Shown here one piece after another: positions 1 to 8,708 of a stretch of 64,000 nt of DNA. The DNA comes from CAXXOK01 sp963664595 (GTDB taxonomy: Bacteria; Bacillota; Clostridia; Christensenellales; Aristaeellaceae). The notes beneath the pieces are model-generated. The model did not search any database. It saw nothing but the letters and a program-made list of their open reading frames with translations, and was not told the DNA's origin. The stretch lies in the NCBI GenBank assembly GCA_963664595.2, contig CAXXOK010000010.1, forward strand, positions 1,178,001 to 1,242,000, given 5' to 3'. The translations under genes were made by a program, and so were the position numbers. The number at the start of each line of letters is the position of its first letter. Position 1 is the first letter of the stretch.

Positions 1-5
1 TAACT

Positions 6-923
6 ATGTATAAAAAACCATTATATCATTATTGTACACTGGAAACGTTAATGACGATTACAAAAAATAGAACAGTTCGTCTTTCAGACATCACAAAGAC
101 AAACGATGGATTAGAAATGTTATGGGTAAAGCGTGCTTATGCGGATATTGTTGAAAAAGTTCTTTGGCAGAAATACCATGAAGCGATGCGCGTTGGAACA
201 ACTGATATAAATGACTGGGCAATAAGAAGAACTGTCGATATGATTAAAGAATATGGAGAAAGGGAACAAACAAAAACATGGGCTTTGTGCCTTTCGGAAG
301 ATGGCGATTCTCTAAATCAGTGGCGTGGATATGCAAATAATGGAGAAGGTGTTTCTATTGGTTTCAAACTTGATTACATATCAAAACTTGGTTCATCATG
401 CATCTCAGATGATATAAGGAACTATTCAAAAATCGCTCCTGTTGAATATAACAAAGAAACACTTGAAAGAGAAATATATCAATTACTATCTGGGATTAAT
501 CGTATGGATTTCAACACAGCTGATCAGCATATAATTGATAATCTAGGTATCATTGAAAGAATGGCACCATTCTATAAAAATCCATCGTTTGAAAAAGAAA
601 ACGAATGGCGTGTAACGTTCTCAACAAACAATCAAATATTCAACGGATTTAATTTTTCCATTCCTCTCAAACGAAATGATGATTTCTTATCGTATTTTAC
701 TCCGCTAGAATATGGCTTCTATGTGCGAAATGGTAGAATCGTATCATATATTGATTTTAAAATGGTAACACCGAAAGATGCCATTGAAAAAGTAATAATT
801 GGTCCAACCGCAAAAGTATCTGAATATGACATACGACTATTATTAATGAAGTACGAATTCTTACATGATCGTTATGATAAACATATAACCATTACGCATT
901 CAAAATCATCATATAGGATTTAA
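6..923 (+). CDS. DUF2971 family protein
   Basis: A 305-residue protein with the pattern of the DUF2971 family: an N-terminal YHYCTLETL segment, a central CLSEDGDSLNQWRGYANNG motif (residues about 97-115) and a C-terminal VIIGPTA segment. Family members are cytosolic proteins of unknown function, often found in accessory or defence-type regions. There is no signal peptide or membrane segment. The ATG lies five bases from the window edge, so the ribosome binding site and true start cannot be judged. The gene is clearly more AT-rich than the sugar-uptake genes downstream and uses many AAA/AAT/ATA codons, which suggests horizontal acquisition. It is followed by an intrinsic terminator. Confidence 0.75.
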   Translation: MYKKPLYHYCTLETLMTITKNRTVRLSDITKTNDGLEMLWVKRAYADIVEKVLWQKYHEAMRVGTTDINDWAIRRTVDMIKEYGEREQTKTWALCLSEDGDSLNQWRGYANNGEGVSIGFKLDYISKLGSSCISDDIRNYSKIAPVEYNKETLEREIYQLLSGINRMDFNTADQHIIDNLGIIERMAPFYKNPSFEKENEWRVTFSTNNQIFNGFNFSIPLKRNDDFLSYFTPLEYGFYVRNGRIVSYIDFKMVTPKDAIEKVIIGPTAKVSEYDIRLLLMKYEFLHDRYDKHITITHSKSSYRI

Positions 924-979
924 AGATATGAGGTAATAAATAAACCAAACCTCACAATATATATCTCAATAGCAAAAAG

Positions 980-1023
980 CACATCATGTGTCATTGTATA
1001 GTAAATGCGTGATGTGTTTTTTT
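980..1023 (+). terminator. Intrinsic terminator after the DUF2971 gene
   Basis: CACATCA (980-986) pairs with TGATGTG (1010-1016), followed directly by a run of eight T (1016-1023). The loop is long (about 23 nt), but stem plus T-tract fits a rho-independent terminator. Confidence 0.6.
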
Positions 1024-1055
1024 GTGTCTAATGACTAACGAAGTAATACCATGAA

Positions 1056-1214
1056 ATGGCTATGAACCACACCACGAACCTAGGGACATTGTTTGACTGG
1101 CCACAGGTGAAACATTGCCCTGAGAGTAAAATATATGGAATTCCAGATGAAGCTGGCAAGGTAACAATAAACGATTCTTATTTTCATCTATTCTGCCAGG
1201 TAAGCAATGAATAA
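1056..1214 (+). pseudogene. Short ORF cut off by a repeat element
   Basis: A 52-codon ORF beginning MAMNHTTNLG whose last few codons and stop lie inside the palindromic repeat starting near 1197. The original reading frame may therefore have been longer and been interrupted by the repeat. I do not recognise the protein and see no clear ribosome binding site. Apart from this ORF and the repeat, the stretch 1024-1439 shows no gene. Confidence 0.2.
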
Positions 1215-1362
1215 GTCCCCTGCATACTGGCACGCAAGATTTTCGTCTGATTGGGTTTGCTAAAGCCGCGATAGCAACAACGCTACATCAAGGCTTTCAC
1301 CGACTCATGCTGACGGAAAGATAACATGCCAGCATGCAGGGGATATATTCAGAGCTTCCCAG
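1197..1362 (+). repeat. Palindromic MITE-like repeat, copy 1
   Basis: The left end GGTAAGCAATGAATAA and the right end (reverse complement GGGAAGCTCTGAATAT) form terminal inverted repeats. Inside them lie a second arm pair (CCCCTGCAT at 1217-1225 against ATGCAGGGG) and a central loop with CGCTACATCAAGG. This is the most diverged of the full copies. The same layout and orientation recur at 13882, 28309 and (left half only) 58963. No coding capacity is visible. Confidence 0.65.
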
Positions 1363-1439
1363 CTGCGTTAAATAGGGAGTTTCGTTCTTACCCTGTATGA
1401 TATGCACACTTTTTTGAACATTCTAACCATTACATTGCA

Positions 1440-1468
1440 TTGTAGTTACAAGCAGATCACATTACAAT
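1440..1468 (+). promoter_or_regulatory. Predicted promoter of the first sugar-uptake operon
   Basis: -35 TTGTAG (1440-1445), 17-bp spacer, -10 TACAAT (1463-1468), about 110 bp upstream of the binding-protein start. The long leader could hold regulatory structure, but I recognise no known riboswitch. Confidence 0.45.
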
Positions 1469-1575
1469 TTGTATAAAGAATGTTTAATACTACCCGCTGA
1501 ATGGAGGTGTTTTGCAAACAGAATGTATATCAGTGCTGTCCTTGAATATTAAAAAGAAAATGGAGGAAACAAAAC

Positions 1576-2856
1576 ATGAAAAAGGCCCTTTCAATTCTTA
1601 TGGTTATTGCCCTTCTGGCAACGTTTGTCGGCTCTGCCTTCGCCGAGGGAACCTCACTCCGCGTAGCCTGGTGGGGCGGCCAGGAACGCCACAACAAAAC
1701 GATTGAAGCGCTGGATGCTTATTCGGCAGCCAACGGCGTAGAGATTGGCTACGAGTACACCAGCTGGACCAGCTATTTTGAAAACCTGGCCACGCAGGCT
1801 GTCGGCAGTGATCTGCCCGACGTCATCCAGATGTCCACAACTGATATCATTAACTATTCGACCAATGGCCAGGTTGTGGACTTGATGCCGTTTATCGATG
1901 CGGGGATTATTGATATCTCCAATATCGATAAAAGCGCTCTGTCCGGTGGCATGGTCAACGGTCAGCTTGCGGGCTTCACCACCGGTGTGAATTCCGTGAC
2001 CGTGGGCTACAATAAAGCCATCTTTGACCAGGCAGGCGTCGCCTATCCGTCGGACGACTGGACCTGGAGCCAGTTCATCGAAACCGTCAAGGCGATCTAC
2101 GATGCGACGGGTATCCCCACCGATATCCCTTTCCTGACAGAAGCCCGCTGGGTTGTGGAAACCTGGGTGCGCAGCTATGGCTATGACCTCTTCTCCGAAG
2201 ATGGCCAGTCTCTGCCGTGGGCTGAGGACGAACAGGTAATCGCAGGCATCACCGCGGCCATTCAGGATATTGCCGACGGCGTGGAAGCGGGATATTTTGT
2301 TGATCCCGAGGTACAGATTGCCTGGGCAACCACGGAAGAAAACTTCATCGTGCAGGGCAAGTCCGCCATGGCGTTCATGCTGAGCAATTACTACCCGGTA
2401 TTCTCCGCGGCGCTGGGCACCGAACTTGGCATGGCTCTGCTGCCCAAATTGGACGACGGCACACAGAGCGGCATGTACCTTAATTCCAACATGTACTGGT
2501 GTATTTCCGCAAACAGCCAGGATCCCGAAGCAGCTGCCGCCGTGCTCAACTACCTGATCAACGATGAAGGCGCAGCAAAGATCATCGGCACTGACCGCGG
2601 CATCTCCCTGTCCAGCGCAATTCGCAATCTGCTGGAAACCTCCGAGGGAATCCCGGCTTCCACTACGAACACACTGGACTATATCAACAGGGTTTCCGCT
2701 GTGGTTTCGTCGGTCAACCCGGCCGATCCGGCAAAATCCGCTGAAGCGATCAGCGTGTTGAAGAATGATTACACTGCTGTGATGTACGGCGAAATGAGCG
2801 CGGAAGACTGTATCATGGATTTCATTGATCAGGCCAGCTCAATCCTTCCGCAGTAA
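1576..2856 (+). CDS. ABC transporter sugar-binding protein (family 1)
   Basis: A 426-residue extracellular solute-binding protein that should capture a sugar or oligosaccharide outside the cell and deliver it to the two permeases encoded next. Residues 1-24 form a signal peptide (charged MKK, hydrophobic core, SAFA/E cleavage site). There is no lipobox cysteine. The mature part has the family-1 pattern: a beta strand LRVAWWGG at the start, then PDVIQMST and a VGYNKAIFDQAGV segment typical of CUT1-type binding proteins. GGAGGAAAC lies just ahead of the ATG. The gene leads an operon with two permeases and is followed by a strong hairpin. The substrate cannot be read from sequence. Confidence 0.9.
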   Translation: MKKALSILMVIALLATFVGSAFAEGTSLRVAWWGGQERHNKTIEALDAYSAANGVEIGYEYTSWTSYFENLATQAVGSDLPDVIQMSTTDIINYSTNGQVVDLMPFIDAGIIDISNIDKSALSGGMVNGQLAGFTTGVNSVTVGYNKAIFDQAGVAYPSDDWTWSQFIETVKAIYDATGIPTDIPFLTEARWVVETWVRSYGYDLFSEDGQSLPWAEDEQVIAGITAAIQDIADGVEAGYFVDPEVQIAWATTEENFIVQGKSAMAFMLSNYYPVFSAALGTELGMALLPKLDDGTQSGMYLNSNMYWCISANSQDPEAAAAVLNYLINDEGAAKIIGTDRGISLSSAIRNLLETSEGIPASTTNTLDYINRVSAVVSSVNPADPAKSAEAISVLKNDYTAVMYGEMSAEDCIMDFIDQASSILPQ

Positions 2857-2874
2857 CAGTAACACACAGAACGT

Positions 2875-2911
2875 GGCGGGAGGCGGAGGCGCAAAGCCTC
2901 CCTCTCCTGCC
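2875..2911 (+). other. GC-rich intercistronic hairpin after binding-protein gene 1
   Basis: Left arm 2875-2890 (GGCGGGAGGCGGAGGC), loop GCAAA, right arm 2896-2911, with about two mismatches. No T-tract follows, and the permease start is 35 bp downstream. This fits an mRNA-stabilising or partial-attenuation element that raises binding-protein yield over permease yield. Confidence 0.6.
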
Positions 2912-2946
2912 GTTACATATGACATTTTTAAGAGGAGAGCTGGATT

Positions 2947-3870
2947 ATGAAAAAACGTATGGGTTCCGGTGCTGCCACGCTTTCGCGAAGCGGCCGGGGG
3001 AATCTGGTGGGGTATATTTTTATCGGCCCTTGGCTGATAGCCTTCCTTGCGTTTACGGCGATCCCCTTTGTTACATCTCTCGTGCTGTCGTTTACAGACT
3101 ATAATATGCTGTCCTCTCCCGTGTATGTCGGGCTGGATAATTATATCCGGCTGTTCACCAAGGACAGGCTGTTCCTTACCGCGCTTACCGTTACGCTGAA
3201 ATTCGTCTTTATCTCGATACCGCTGCGGCTTGCGTTTGCGCTGGCTGTGGCGATGATCATGAACCGTGAATCCAAAGCGGTGCCGCTGTATAGGGTGATA
3301 TATTACCTGCCTTCCATCCTCGGCGGCAGTGTAGCCGTATCGGTGATGTGGCGGTATTGCTTTTCCAAAACCGGTGTGCTCAACACCGCACTCCAGGCCA
3401 TCGGGATCGCAAGCGACATCAGCTGGATCTCCAATAAGGATACGGCGATTTGGAGCCTGATATTACTGTTTATCTGGCAGTTTGGCTCGCCGATGCTTAT
3501 TTTTCTATCCGGACTCAAGCAGATCCCCAAAAGCTATTACGAAGCAGCGGAATGCGACGGGGCGGGGCCGATCCGCAGATTTTTCAAGATCACGATCCCG
3601 CTGTTAAGTCCGATTATATTCTTTAATTTGGTTATGCAGATGATTGGCGGCTTCATGGTGTTTTCACAGGCAATGATCATCACTGACGGCGGACCCATGA
3701 ACAAGACCCTTGTATACGCTCTGTATTTATACCGGCAAAGCTTTGCCTATTACAAAATGGGCTATGGCAGCGCGATGGCCTGGATCTTGATGCTGATCAT
3801 CGGCGCATTTACGCTTCTGGCTTTCAAGTCCTCCTCCGCGTGGGTTTTCTACGAGAATAAAATGAAGTAA
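2947..3870 (+). CDS. Sugar ABC transporter permease (MalF/UgpA type)
   Basis: A 307-residue inner-membrane permease with about six transmembrane helices (the first near residues 22-48). The EAA loop reads YYEAAECDGAGPIRRFFKIT (near residue 200), the site where the transporter ATPase docks. GAGGAGA lies 9 bp upstream of the ATG. It forms a heterodimer with the next gene product. No ATPase gene is encoded nearby, so a shared MsmX-type ATPase elsewhere in the genome probably powers the system. Confidence 0.9.
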   Translation: MKKRMGSGAATLSRSGRGNLVGYIFIGPWLIAFLAFTAIPFVTSLVLSFTDYNMLSSPVYVGLDNYIRLFTKDRLFLTALTVTLKFVFISIPLRLAFALAVAMIMNRESKAVPLYRVIYYLPSILGGSVAVSVMWRYCFSKTGVLNTALQAIGIASDISWISNKDTAIWSLILLFIWQFGSPMLIFLSGLKQIPKSYYEAAECDGAGPIRRFFKITIPLLSPIIFFNLVMQMIGGFMVFSQAMIITDGGPMNKTLVYALYLYRQSFAYYKMGYGSAMAWILMLIIGAFTLLAFKSSSAWVFYENKMK

Positions 3871-3901
3871 CCCGCGTTATGATTGAAAAGGAGGAATGAT
3901 T

Positions 3902-4744
3902 ATGGCAATAAAGCAAAAAAGCAGCACCGTGCTGTTCCATGTATTCGTGTGCGGGTTCGGGCTGATCATGATTTACCCGCTGATCTGGATGACGTTCAGT
4001 TCCTTTAAGGAAAGCAGCCTGGTGCTGTCCACGGTCAGCCAGCTTATCCCAAGCGAGTGGCGGGTGGACAATTTTGTAAACGGCTGGAGCGGTTTTGGCG
4101 GCGTCACATTTACAACGTTTTTTAAAAACTCCTTTATCGTCACGTTCATTTCCGTCGTCGGCAACGTGGTAGCATCAGGGATGGCCGCATACGGTTTTTC
4201 CAGGATCAATTTTCGCGGCAGGAATTTCTGGTTTGTGTGCATGATGATTACCTTGATGGTGCCCAGCCAGGTGCTGGTGGTGCCGCAGTACGTCATCTTC
4301 CATACATTAGGCTGGACGAACACCTTTCTGCCATTAACGGTGCCGGAATGGGGCGGCAGAGCGTTTTTCATTTTCCTGATCATGCAATTCATTTCCGGGA
4401 TTCCCAAAGAGCTTGACGAAGCGGCCCTGATAGATGGCTGCGGGAGTGCGCGCCTGTTTACTCATGTAATCGTGCCGCTGATCAAACCGGCGCTGGCAAC
4501 TTCAGCGATCTTCGCGTTCTACTGGAAATGGGACGATTTTATGGGATCGCTTTTATACCTGAATGCACCAAGCAACTATACGGTTTCGATTGCATTGAAG
4601 CTGTTCTGTGATCCAACAGCGGTTTCGGATTACGGGGCCATGTTCGCCATGTGCGTTCTTTCCCTCCTTCCAGTCATTGTGCTTTTCCTGTTTACACAGC
4701 GTTACATTGTAGACGGGATCACGATGTCCGGTCTAAAGGCGTAA
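3902..4744 (+). CDS. Sugar ABC transporter permease (MalG/UgpE type)
   Basis: A 280-residue membrane protein, the second permease half. The EAA loop is ELDEAALIDGCGSARLFTHV, and the C-terminal tail ends DGITMSGLKA, typical of the MalG side. I chose the ATG at 3902 because AGGAGG (3889-3894) sits 7 bp ahead of it. The in-frame ATG at 3896 is too close to that site. It is separated from the first permease by 31 bp, so the two are co-translated from one message. Confidence 0.9.
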   Translation: MAIKQKSSTVLFHVFVCGFGLIMIYPLIWMTFSSFKESSLVLSTVSQLIPSEWRVDNFVNGWSGFGGVTFTTFFKNSFIVTFISVVGNVVASGMAAYGFSRINFRGRNFWFVCMMITLMVPSQVLVVPQYVIFHTLGWTNTFLPLTVPEWGGRAFFIFLIMQFISGIPKELDEAALIDGCGSARLFTHVIVPLIKPALATSAIFAFYWKWDDFMGSLLYLNAPSNYTVSIALKLFCDPTAVSDYGAMFAMCVLSLLPVIVLFLFTQRYIVDGITMSGLKA

Positions 4745-4785
4745 GCCGGGGCCTGTTCACATGAATTGATCAAGCTTTCTATGCA

Positions 4786-4827
4786 GGGGATGCTGAGATG
4801 AGGAAAACTCCTCCTCTCAGCATCCCC
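4786..4827 (+). terminator. Hairpin ending the first transport operon
   Basis: A perfect 13-bp stem, GGGGATGCTGAGA (4786-4798) with its complement at 4815-4827, extended by a short inner AGGA/TCCT pairing. There is no T-tract, so termination is possible but not certain. It separates the transport genes from the two-component genes, which have their own promoter. Confidence 0.5.
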
Positions 4828-4887
4828 ACACTATATTATGGTTGTATTCCGGTTTGCTCTGGCGGAACATGTTTTCACTTTAACGGA

Positions 4888-4916
4888 TTGTCTGCAGCTC
4901 AGTATGTTATTATAAT
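4888..4916 (+). promoter_or_regulatory. Predicted promoter of the sensor kinase operon
   Basis: -35 TTGTCT (4888-4893), 17-bp spacer, consensus -10 TATAAT (4911-4916), about 72 bp ahead of the kinase start. Confidence 0.6.
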
Positions 4917-4987
4917 CTGCGTAGGGTACTCTACCTCCGGCCGGGAAACACGGCAAAGACGGCAGATACGTTCTGCAAGGAGTGCGT

Positions 4988-6781
4988 ATGATCATCAGAC
5001 GCTTTACGCTTGTGCAGCAGGTACTGGGAATATTGCTGGTTGGCTTTACGGTTGTGTTTATTGCCGGAAGCATGGTGATGCGCGCCCTGCAAACAGCAAA
5101 CCTGATGTACATTTATGAGCAGACGCAACAGCTTGTGCAGTCGTCTGTCAATGGCGCAGAAGAAAAATTGGCGGATATCAGCGCGACGCTCTATGATCTG
5201 GTCGTGTCGAACGCCATTCAGGAAGCAGGCAGTAATTACCTGACCCTCCAGGATAAAGAAAATAGCCTATCCGCGCAGATGACCTTTCAGGATACGATCA
5301 CCGCTGCAATTCAGAGCAGTGTCATCGATAACGATCTGATTACATGCGCCAATTATATAAATATGCACGGCGACGTGCGCGCCGTGGCTTCCACGGGGTA
5401 TATCAAACTGGACAGCGAAGCCGCGGCACAGGTGGAACAGCAGGCGATTGATGCCAAGGGGTATACCATTTTAATTGACGGGAAAACCGTAACGGATGAG
5501 GGCAGCTATCTGCTGTTTGTTAAAGAGCTGCGGGAAAAGAAGGCCCTTTCCATGCGGCATATCGGCGTGATTATTCTGTTCGTCGATATGGAAAAAATCG
5601 GAGAAGCGCTGGCAGACGCCTATAATGGCACGTATATTTTGCAAAACGATCAGGATTCCCTGTTGTACCTGTTTAACGAAACCGGCGGCATCGAGCAGAA
5701 CGAAGCGCTGTTTATACAGACGGACATGAACGAAAAGGGTTATGCGCTGCCAAAGATCGGCGGCCGGTATTACTTTGTAACGGAATTCCACAACAGCGGC
5801 CACATATTTTCGTACAGGGTATTGCTGCCGTATAACGATCTGTTCTTTAAGGTTGAGCAGCTGTTCAGCCGGTTCGTGGGCATTTTTATTCTTGGTTGTC
5901 TGGGCGCGTTGGCCTTGTCCATGTTCCTGATGCGCCGTGTTACGATGGATATCAACAGATTGCGCAACCATATCGGCAATATATCCGATGTGGCCGATAT
6001 CCCCATCAACATCAACATTCCCATGCACAACCGCGATTCCTATGAGCTATATACAACCTTCAATACCATGGCAGAGTATATAAACCGGCTGATCCGGGAC
6101 AATTATGAGAAGCAGATCCTTGTTAAGGAAACCCAGCTGGCAACCCTGCAGGCGCAGATCAACCCCCATTTCCTGTACAATACACTCAACTCGATCTACT
6201 GGAGAGCCAAAAAGGCCAAAGACCCTGGCTTGGCCGGCATGATCGACAGCCTGAGCAACCTGCTGCGGGAAGCAACAAACGTGGATGAAACGCTGATTAC
6301 GATCGATAAGGAGTTGGAGATCGTATGCCATTATGCCAGAATCCAAAAGCAGCGCTATGCCGAACGGCTGAACCTGACGTTTGACGTGGCGGAAGAGTGC
6401 TCCAATCTGATGATTCCCAAGTTCACCCTCCAGCCCATGCTGGAAAACGCCATCCATTATGGCCTGGAATGTATGCTTGAGCCCTGTGATATTTGCATCC
6501 GTATACACTCAGAAGGGGATGACTGCGTATGCTGGGTATGCAACAAAGGCCCGGCGCCCGCTGAGAACCTGATGGAAAATCTGAAAAACGGCAGCATCGA
6601 GCTGCAAGGCAACGGAATCGGACTACTGAATATCGATAAGCGGATCAAGACTGTTTTCGGAGAGCAATACGGCGTATGTGTGATGCGCGACAAGGAGCGC
6701 GCCGAGACAATCGTTCAAGCGTCGTTCCGGAAGAAACTGCTTGCGGAAGGAGAAGGTGTGGCGCATGCGGGAGAATTATAA
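4988..6781 (+). CDS. YesM-like membrane sensor histidine kinase
   Basis: A 597-residue sensor kinase of the LytS/YesM class (His_kinase, PF06580). TM1 covers about residues 9-31, an extracellular sensor domain follows to about 295, and TM2 covers about 297-317. Next come a HAMP segment and the phosphoacceptor block QAQINPHFLYNTLNSI with His394. The C-terminal ATPase domain shows QPMLENAIHYGLE and GNGIGLLNID. It probably senses the sugar handled by the upstream transporter, or its bound receptor, and phosphorylates the next gene product. The ATG at 4988 is preferred because AAGGAG lies just upstream; a GTG at 4982 overlaps that site. Confidence 0.9.
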   Translation: MIIRRFTLVQQVLGILLVGFTVVFIAGSMVMRALQTANLMYIYEQTQQLVQSSVNGAEEKLADISATLYDLVVSNAIQEAGSNYLTLQDKENSLSAQMTFQDTITAAIQSSVIDNDLITCANYINMHGDVRAVASTGYIKLDSEAAAQVEQQAIDAKGYTILIDGKTVTDEGSYLLFVKELREKKALSMRHIGVIILFVDMEKIGEALADAYNGTYILQNDQDSLLYLFNETGGIEQNEALFIQTDMNEKGYALPKIGGRYYFVTEFHNSGHIFSYRVLLPYNDLFFKVEQLFSRFVGIFILGCLGALALSMFLMRRVTMDINRLRNHIGNISDVADIPININIPMHNRDSYELYTTFNTMAEYINRLIRDNYEKQILVKETQLATLQAQINPHFLYNTLNSIYWRAKKAKDPGLAGMIDSLSNLLREATNVDETLITIDKELEIVCHYARIQKQRYAERLNLTFDVAEECSNLMIPKFTLQPMLENAIHYGLECMLEPCDICIRIHSEGDDCVCWVCNKGPAPAENLMENLKNGSIELQGNGIGLLNIDKRIKTVFGEQYGVCVMRDKERAETIVQASFRKKLLAEGEGVAHAGEL

Positions 6782-7562
6782 GATTATGGTCGTTGACGAC
6801 GAGCCGATTATGCGGGAAGCCATCGCTTCGCAGGTCCCATGGGAGAAGCACCAGATTGATCTGGTCAAATCGGCGGCACACGCGATTGAAGCAATGGAAT
6901 ATCTACAGGATCACAAGGTTGATCTGATCCTTGTAGACATCAAAATGCCTGTAATCAGCGGCATAGACTTGATTAAATTGGTGCGCGAGAAAAACAATTC
7001 GGTTGAATTTGTTGTAATCAGCGGATATGCGGACTTTTTTTACGCGCAGCAAACGCTGCGGCTTGGCGCGCGCGATTATCTGTTAAAGCCCTTTGATGAG
7101 ACCACGCTGCTTAACACAGTGATCGCCGCGAAAGAAGAATGGGAGCAACGCAAGCTCCTTTCGGATTTGCATGACAACGGGATAAAGATAATGCAAAATG
7201 TATCCGATACCCGCAAGGCCTATTCCACGACTGTATCGCAGGTACTGAAGATCATCAGCGAGGAGATCGCCAACAAGGATCTGTCGCTGAAGTGGATTTC
7301 CACTGAACGGATGTTCCTAAATGAAAACTATCTCTGCAAACGCTTTCAGGAGGAAGTGCAACAGCGGTTTTCCGCGTATCTGTTTGAGCACAGAATGATT
7401 CTGGCCATGCAGCTGATCTCAAAGGACCCGGATATCCAGATCCAAACCGTGGCTAAAGAAACCGGATTTGGCGACAATTCGCAGTACTTCAGCATTTCCT
7501 TTAAAAAATACACTGGGTATACTCCTACTGAATACCGAAGCCACATTCACAGCAGAATTTGA
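6765..7562 (+). CDS. Short YesN-like response regulator with AraC DNA-binding domain
   Basis: A 265-residue cytosolic regulator. Residues 1-120 form a receiver domain (MVVDDEPIMRE, phosphorylated Asp58 in LILVDIKMPV, lysine in LLKPFDE). A linker follows, then two AraC helix-turn-helix units ending GFGDNSQYFSISFKKYTGYTP. Typical YesN proteins are about 500 residues, and the usual middle domain is missing here. I chose the ATG at 6765, with GGAAGGAGAAGG upstream. The start overlaps the end of the kinase gene by 17 bp, so the pair is translationally coupled. It should activate the upstream transport operon on phosphorylation, an inference from gene order. Confidence 0.88.
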   Translation: MRENYKIMVVDDEPIMREAIASQVPWEKHQIDLVKSAAHAIEAMEYLQDHKVDLILVDIKMPVISGIDLIKLVREKNNSVEFVVISGYADFFYAQQTLRLGARDYLLKPFDETTLLNTVIAAKEEWEQRKLLSDLHDNGIKIMQNVSDTRKAYSTTVSQVLKIISEEIANKDLSLKWISTERMFLNENYLCKRFQEEVQQRFSAYLFEHRMILAMQLISKDPDIQIQTVAKETGFGDNSQYFSISFKKYTGYTPTEYRSHIHSRI

Positions 7563-7575
7563 AAAGAGATTGAGC

Positions 7576-8349
7576 ATGAACACATTGATTGACTTTCATA
7601 CACACCCGTACTTGGATCCTAGCCAGAATTTATGCATGTATGATCACGCCGTACCGCTTAACCCGATAGAAATGAAAAAGCAGTTGCAGGATTTCGGAAT
7701 CACAAGAATCTGCGGCTGTGTGCTTCGCAGGGATAAAACGTTTGATCTGCGAGGTTTAAATGACGCGGCGCTCAGGCTGCGGGATATTCTGGGTGAGTTC
7801 TATGTGCCGGGTTTCCATATCCACCCTGGCTATATTGAGCAGTCCGTCGCGGAGATTGAACGGATGCATGCGGCGGGTGTCGGCCTGATCGGGGAACTTG
7901 TGCCGTATATGCACGGCTGGGGTGAATTTATGAACCATCCCTATACGAAGGAATTGAATGAAATTTTCTCGGCAGCAGACCGATACCGTATGATTTGCAG
8001 TTTTCACACCACTTGGGAATGGCCGATTGACGAGCTGATCATGGCGCACCCGGATCTTACTTTTGTCGCCGCGCACCCCGGAGAACGCGAAAGCGTAGAA
8101 AAACATATTGAGCGCATGCGCAGATACGGCAACGTTTATCTGGATCTGTCCGGTACGGGGATATTCCGCTTTGGCAGTATCCGCCGCCTTGTGGACGCCG
8201 TCGGCGCCAACCGGATCTTATTTGGCACAGATTATCCGATCTGCAATCCGGAGATGTATATTTACGCCGTACGGGGCGAACATCTGAATCGTGCTGATGA
8301 GGAAATGATTTTTCACAAAAATGCAGCGCGGCTGATTGGCTCTTGTTGA
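7576..8349 (+). CDS. Amidohydrolase family protein (Amidohydro_2)
   Basis: A 257-residue metal-dependent hydrolase of the PF04909 type. It has the N-terminal DFHTHPYLD metal-binding motif (His8, His10), later histidines in CSFHTTWEWP and AAHPGERE, and the C-terminal RILFGTDYPICNP with the catalytic-type Asp. The fold is a TIM barrel, and family members hydrolyse or decarboxylate small ring or lactone substrates. The start at 7576 is 13 bp after the regulator, with a weak AAAGAG site. Its place in the operon suggests it acts on a product of the imported compound. The actual substrate is unknown. Confidence 0.8.
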   Translation: MNTLIDFHTHPYLDPSQNLCMYDHAVPLNPIEMKKQLQDFGITRICGCVLRRDKTFDLRGLNDAALRLRDILGEFYVPGFHIHPGYIEQSVAEIERMHAAGVGLIGELVPYMHGWGEFMNHPYTKELNEIFSAADRYRMICSFHTTWEWPIDELIMAHPDLTFVAAHPGERESVEKHIERMRRYGNVYLDLSGTGIFRFGSIRRLVDAVGANRILFGTDYPICNPEMYIYAVRGEHLNRADEEMIFHKNAARLIGSC

Positions 8350-8604
8350 CGACTGCCCATTATTCGTATATTTTTTAATTTAGGGAACCTCTGACTTAAT
8401 TCTGCATTATTGAAACGATATAATAGAGCCATCAAGCAGCGGTAGTGAATGTAATGAAGTAACGAGCCTTCAATGGTATCGAATACAGTGGCCGAAAGTA
8501 AAAAACCAAACGGGAAACCTTTCTGGATATCATGAAGTGCATGACCCTCCGGAGCAAATGAAAAAAAAGAAAAGCTGAACCTATCAAAATTATGTTCTAC
8601 CCTA
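8350..8604. other. Intergenic region without a recognisable gene
   Basis: Between the amidohydrolase and the TetR terminator I see short, stop-broken frames only and no promoter-like pair that I trust. It could be decayed coding DNA. Confidence 0.4.
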
Positions 8605-8648
8605 ACGAAAAACACATCCTGTTTCATTGTGTCAATGAGTGCAGGATG
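8605..8648 (-). terminator. Intrinsic terminator of the nitroreductase-TetR operon
   Basis: On the minus strand CATCCTG (8648-8642) pairs with CAGGATG (8621-8615), with an inner TCATTG/CAATGA pairing and a TGTTTTT tract after it. It lies 60 bp downstream of the TetR stop codon. Confidence 0.7.
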
Positions 8649-8708
8649 ATTCTATGACATCACAGAAGCTACTCAATGATATGTCTTGTAGATTCAGTAT
8701 TTGACGGC

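Noticed and set aside
8313..8627. Minus-strand ORF of 104 codons overlapping the amidohydrolase end
   Set aside because: It runs over the TetR terminator, has no ribosome binding site and resembles no family.
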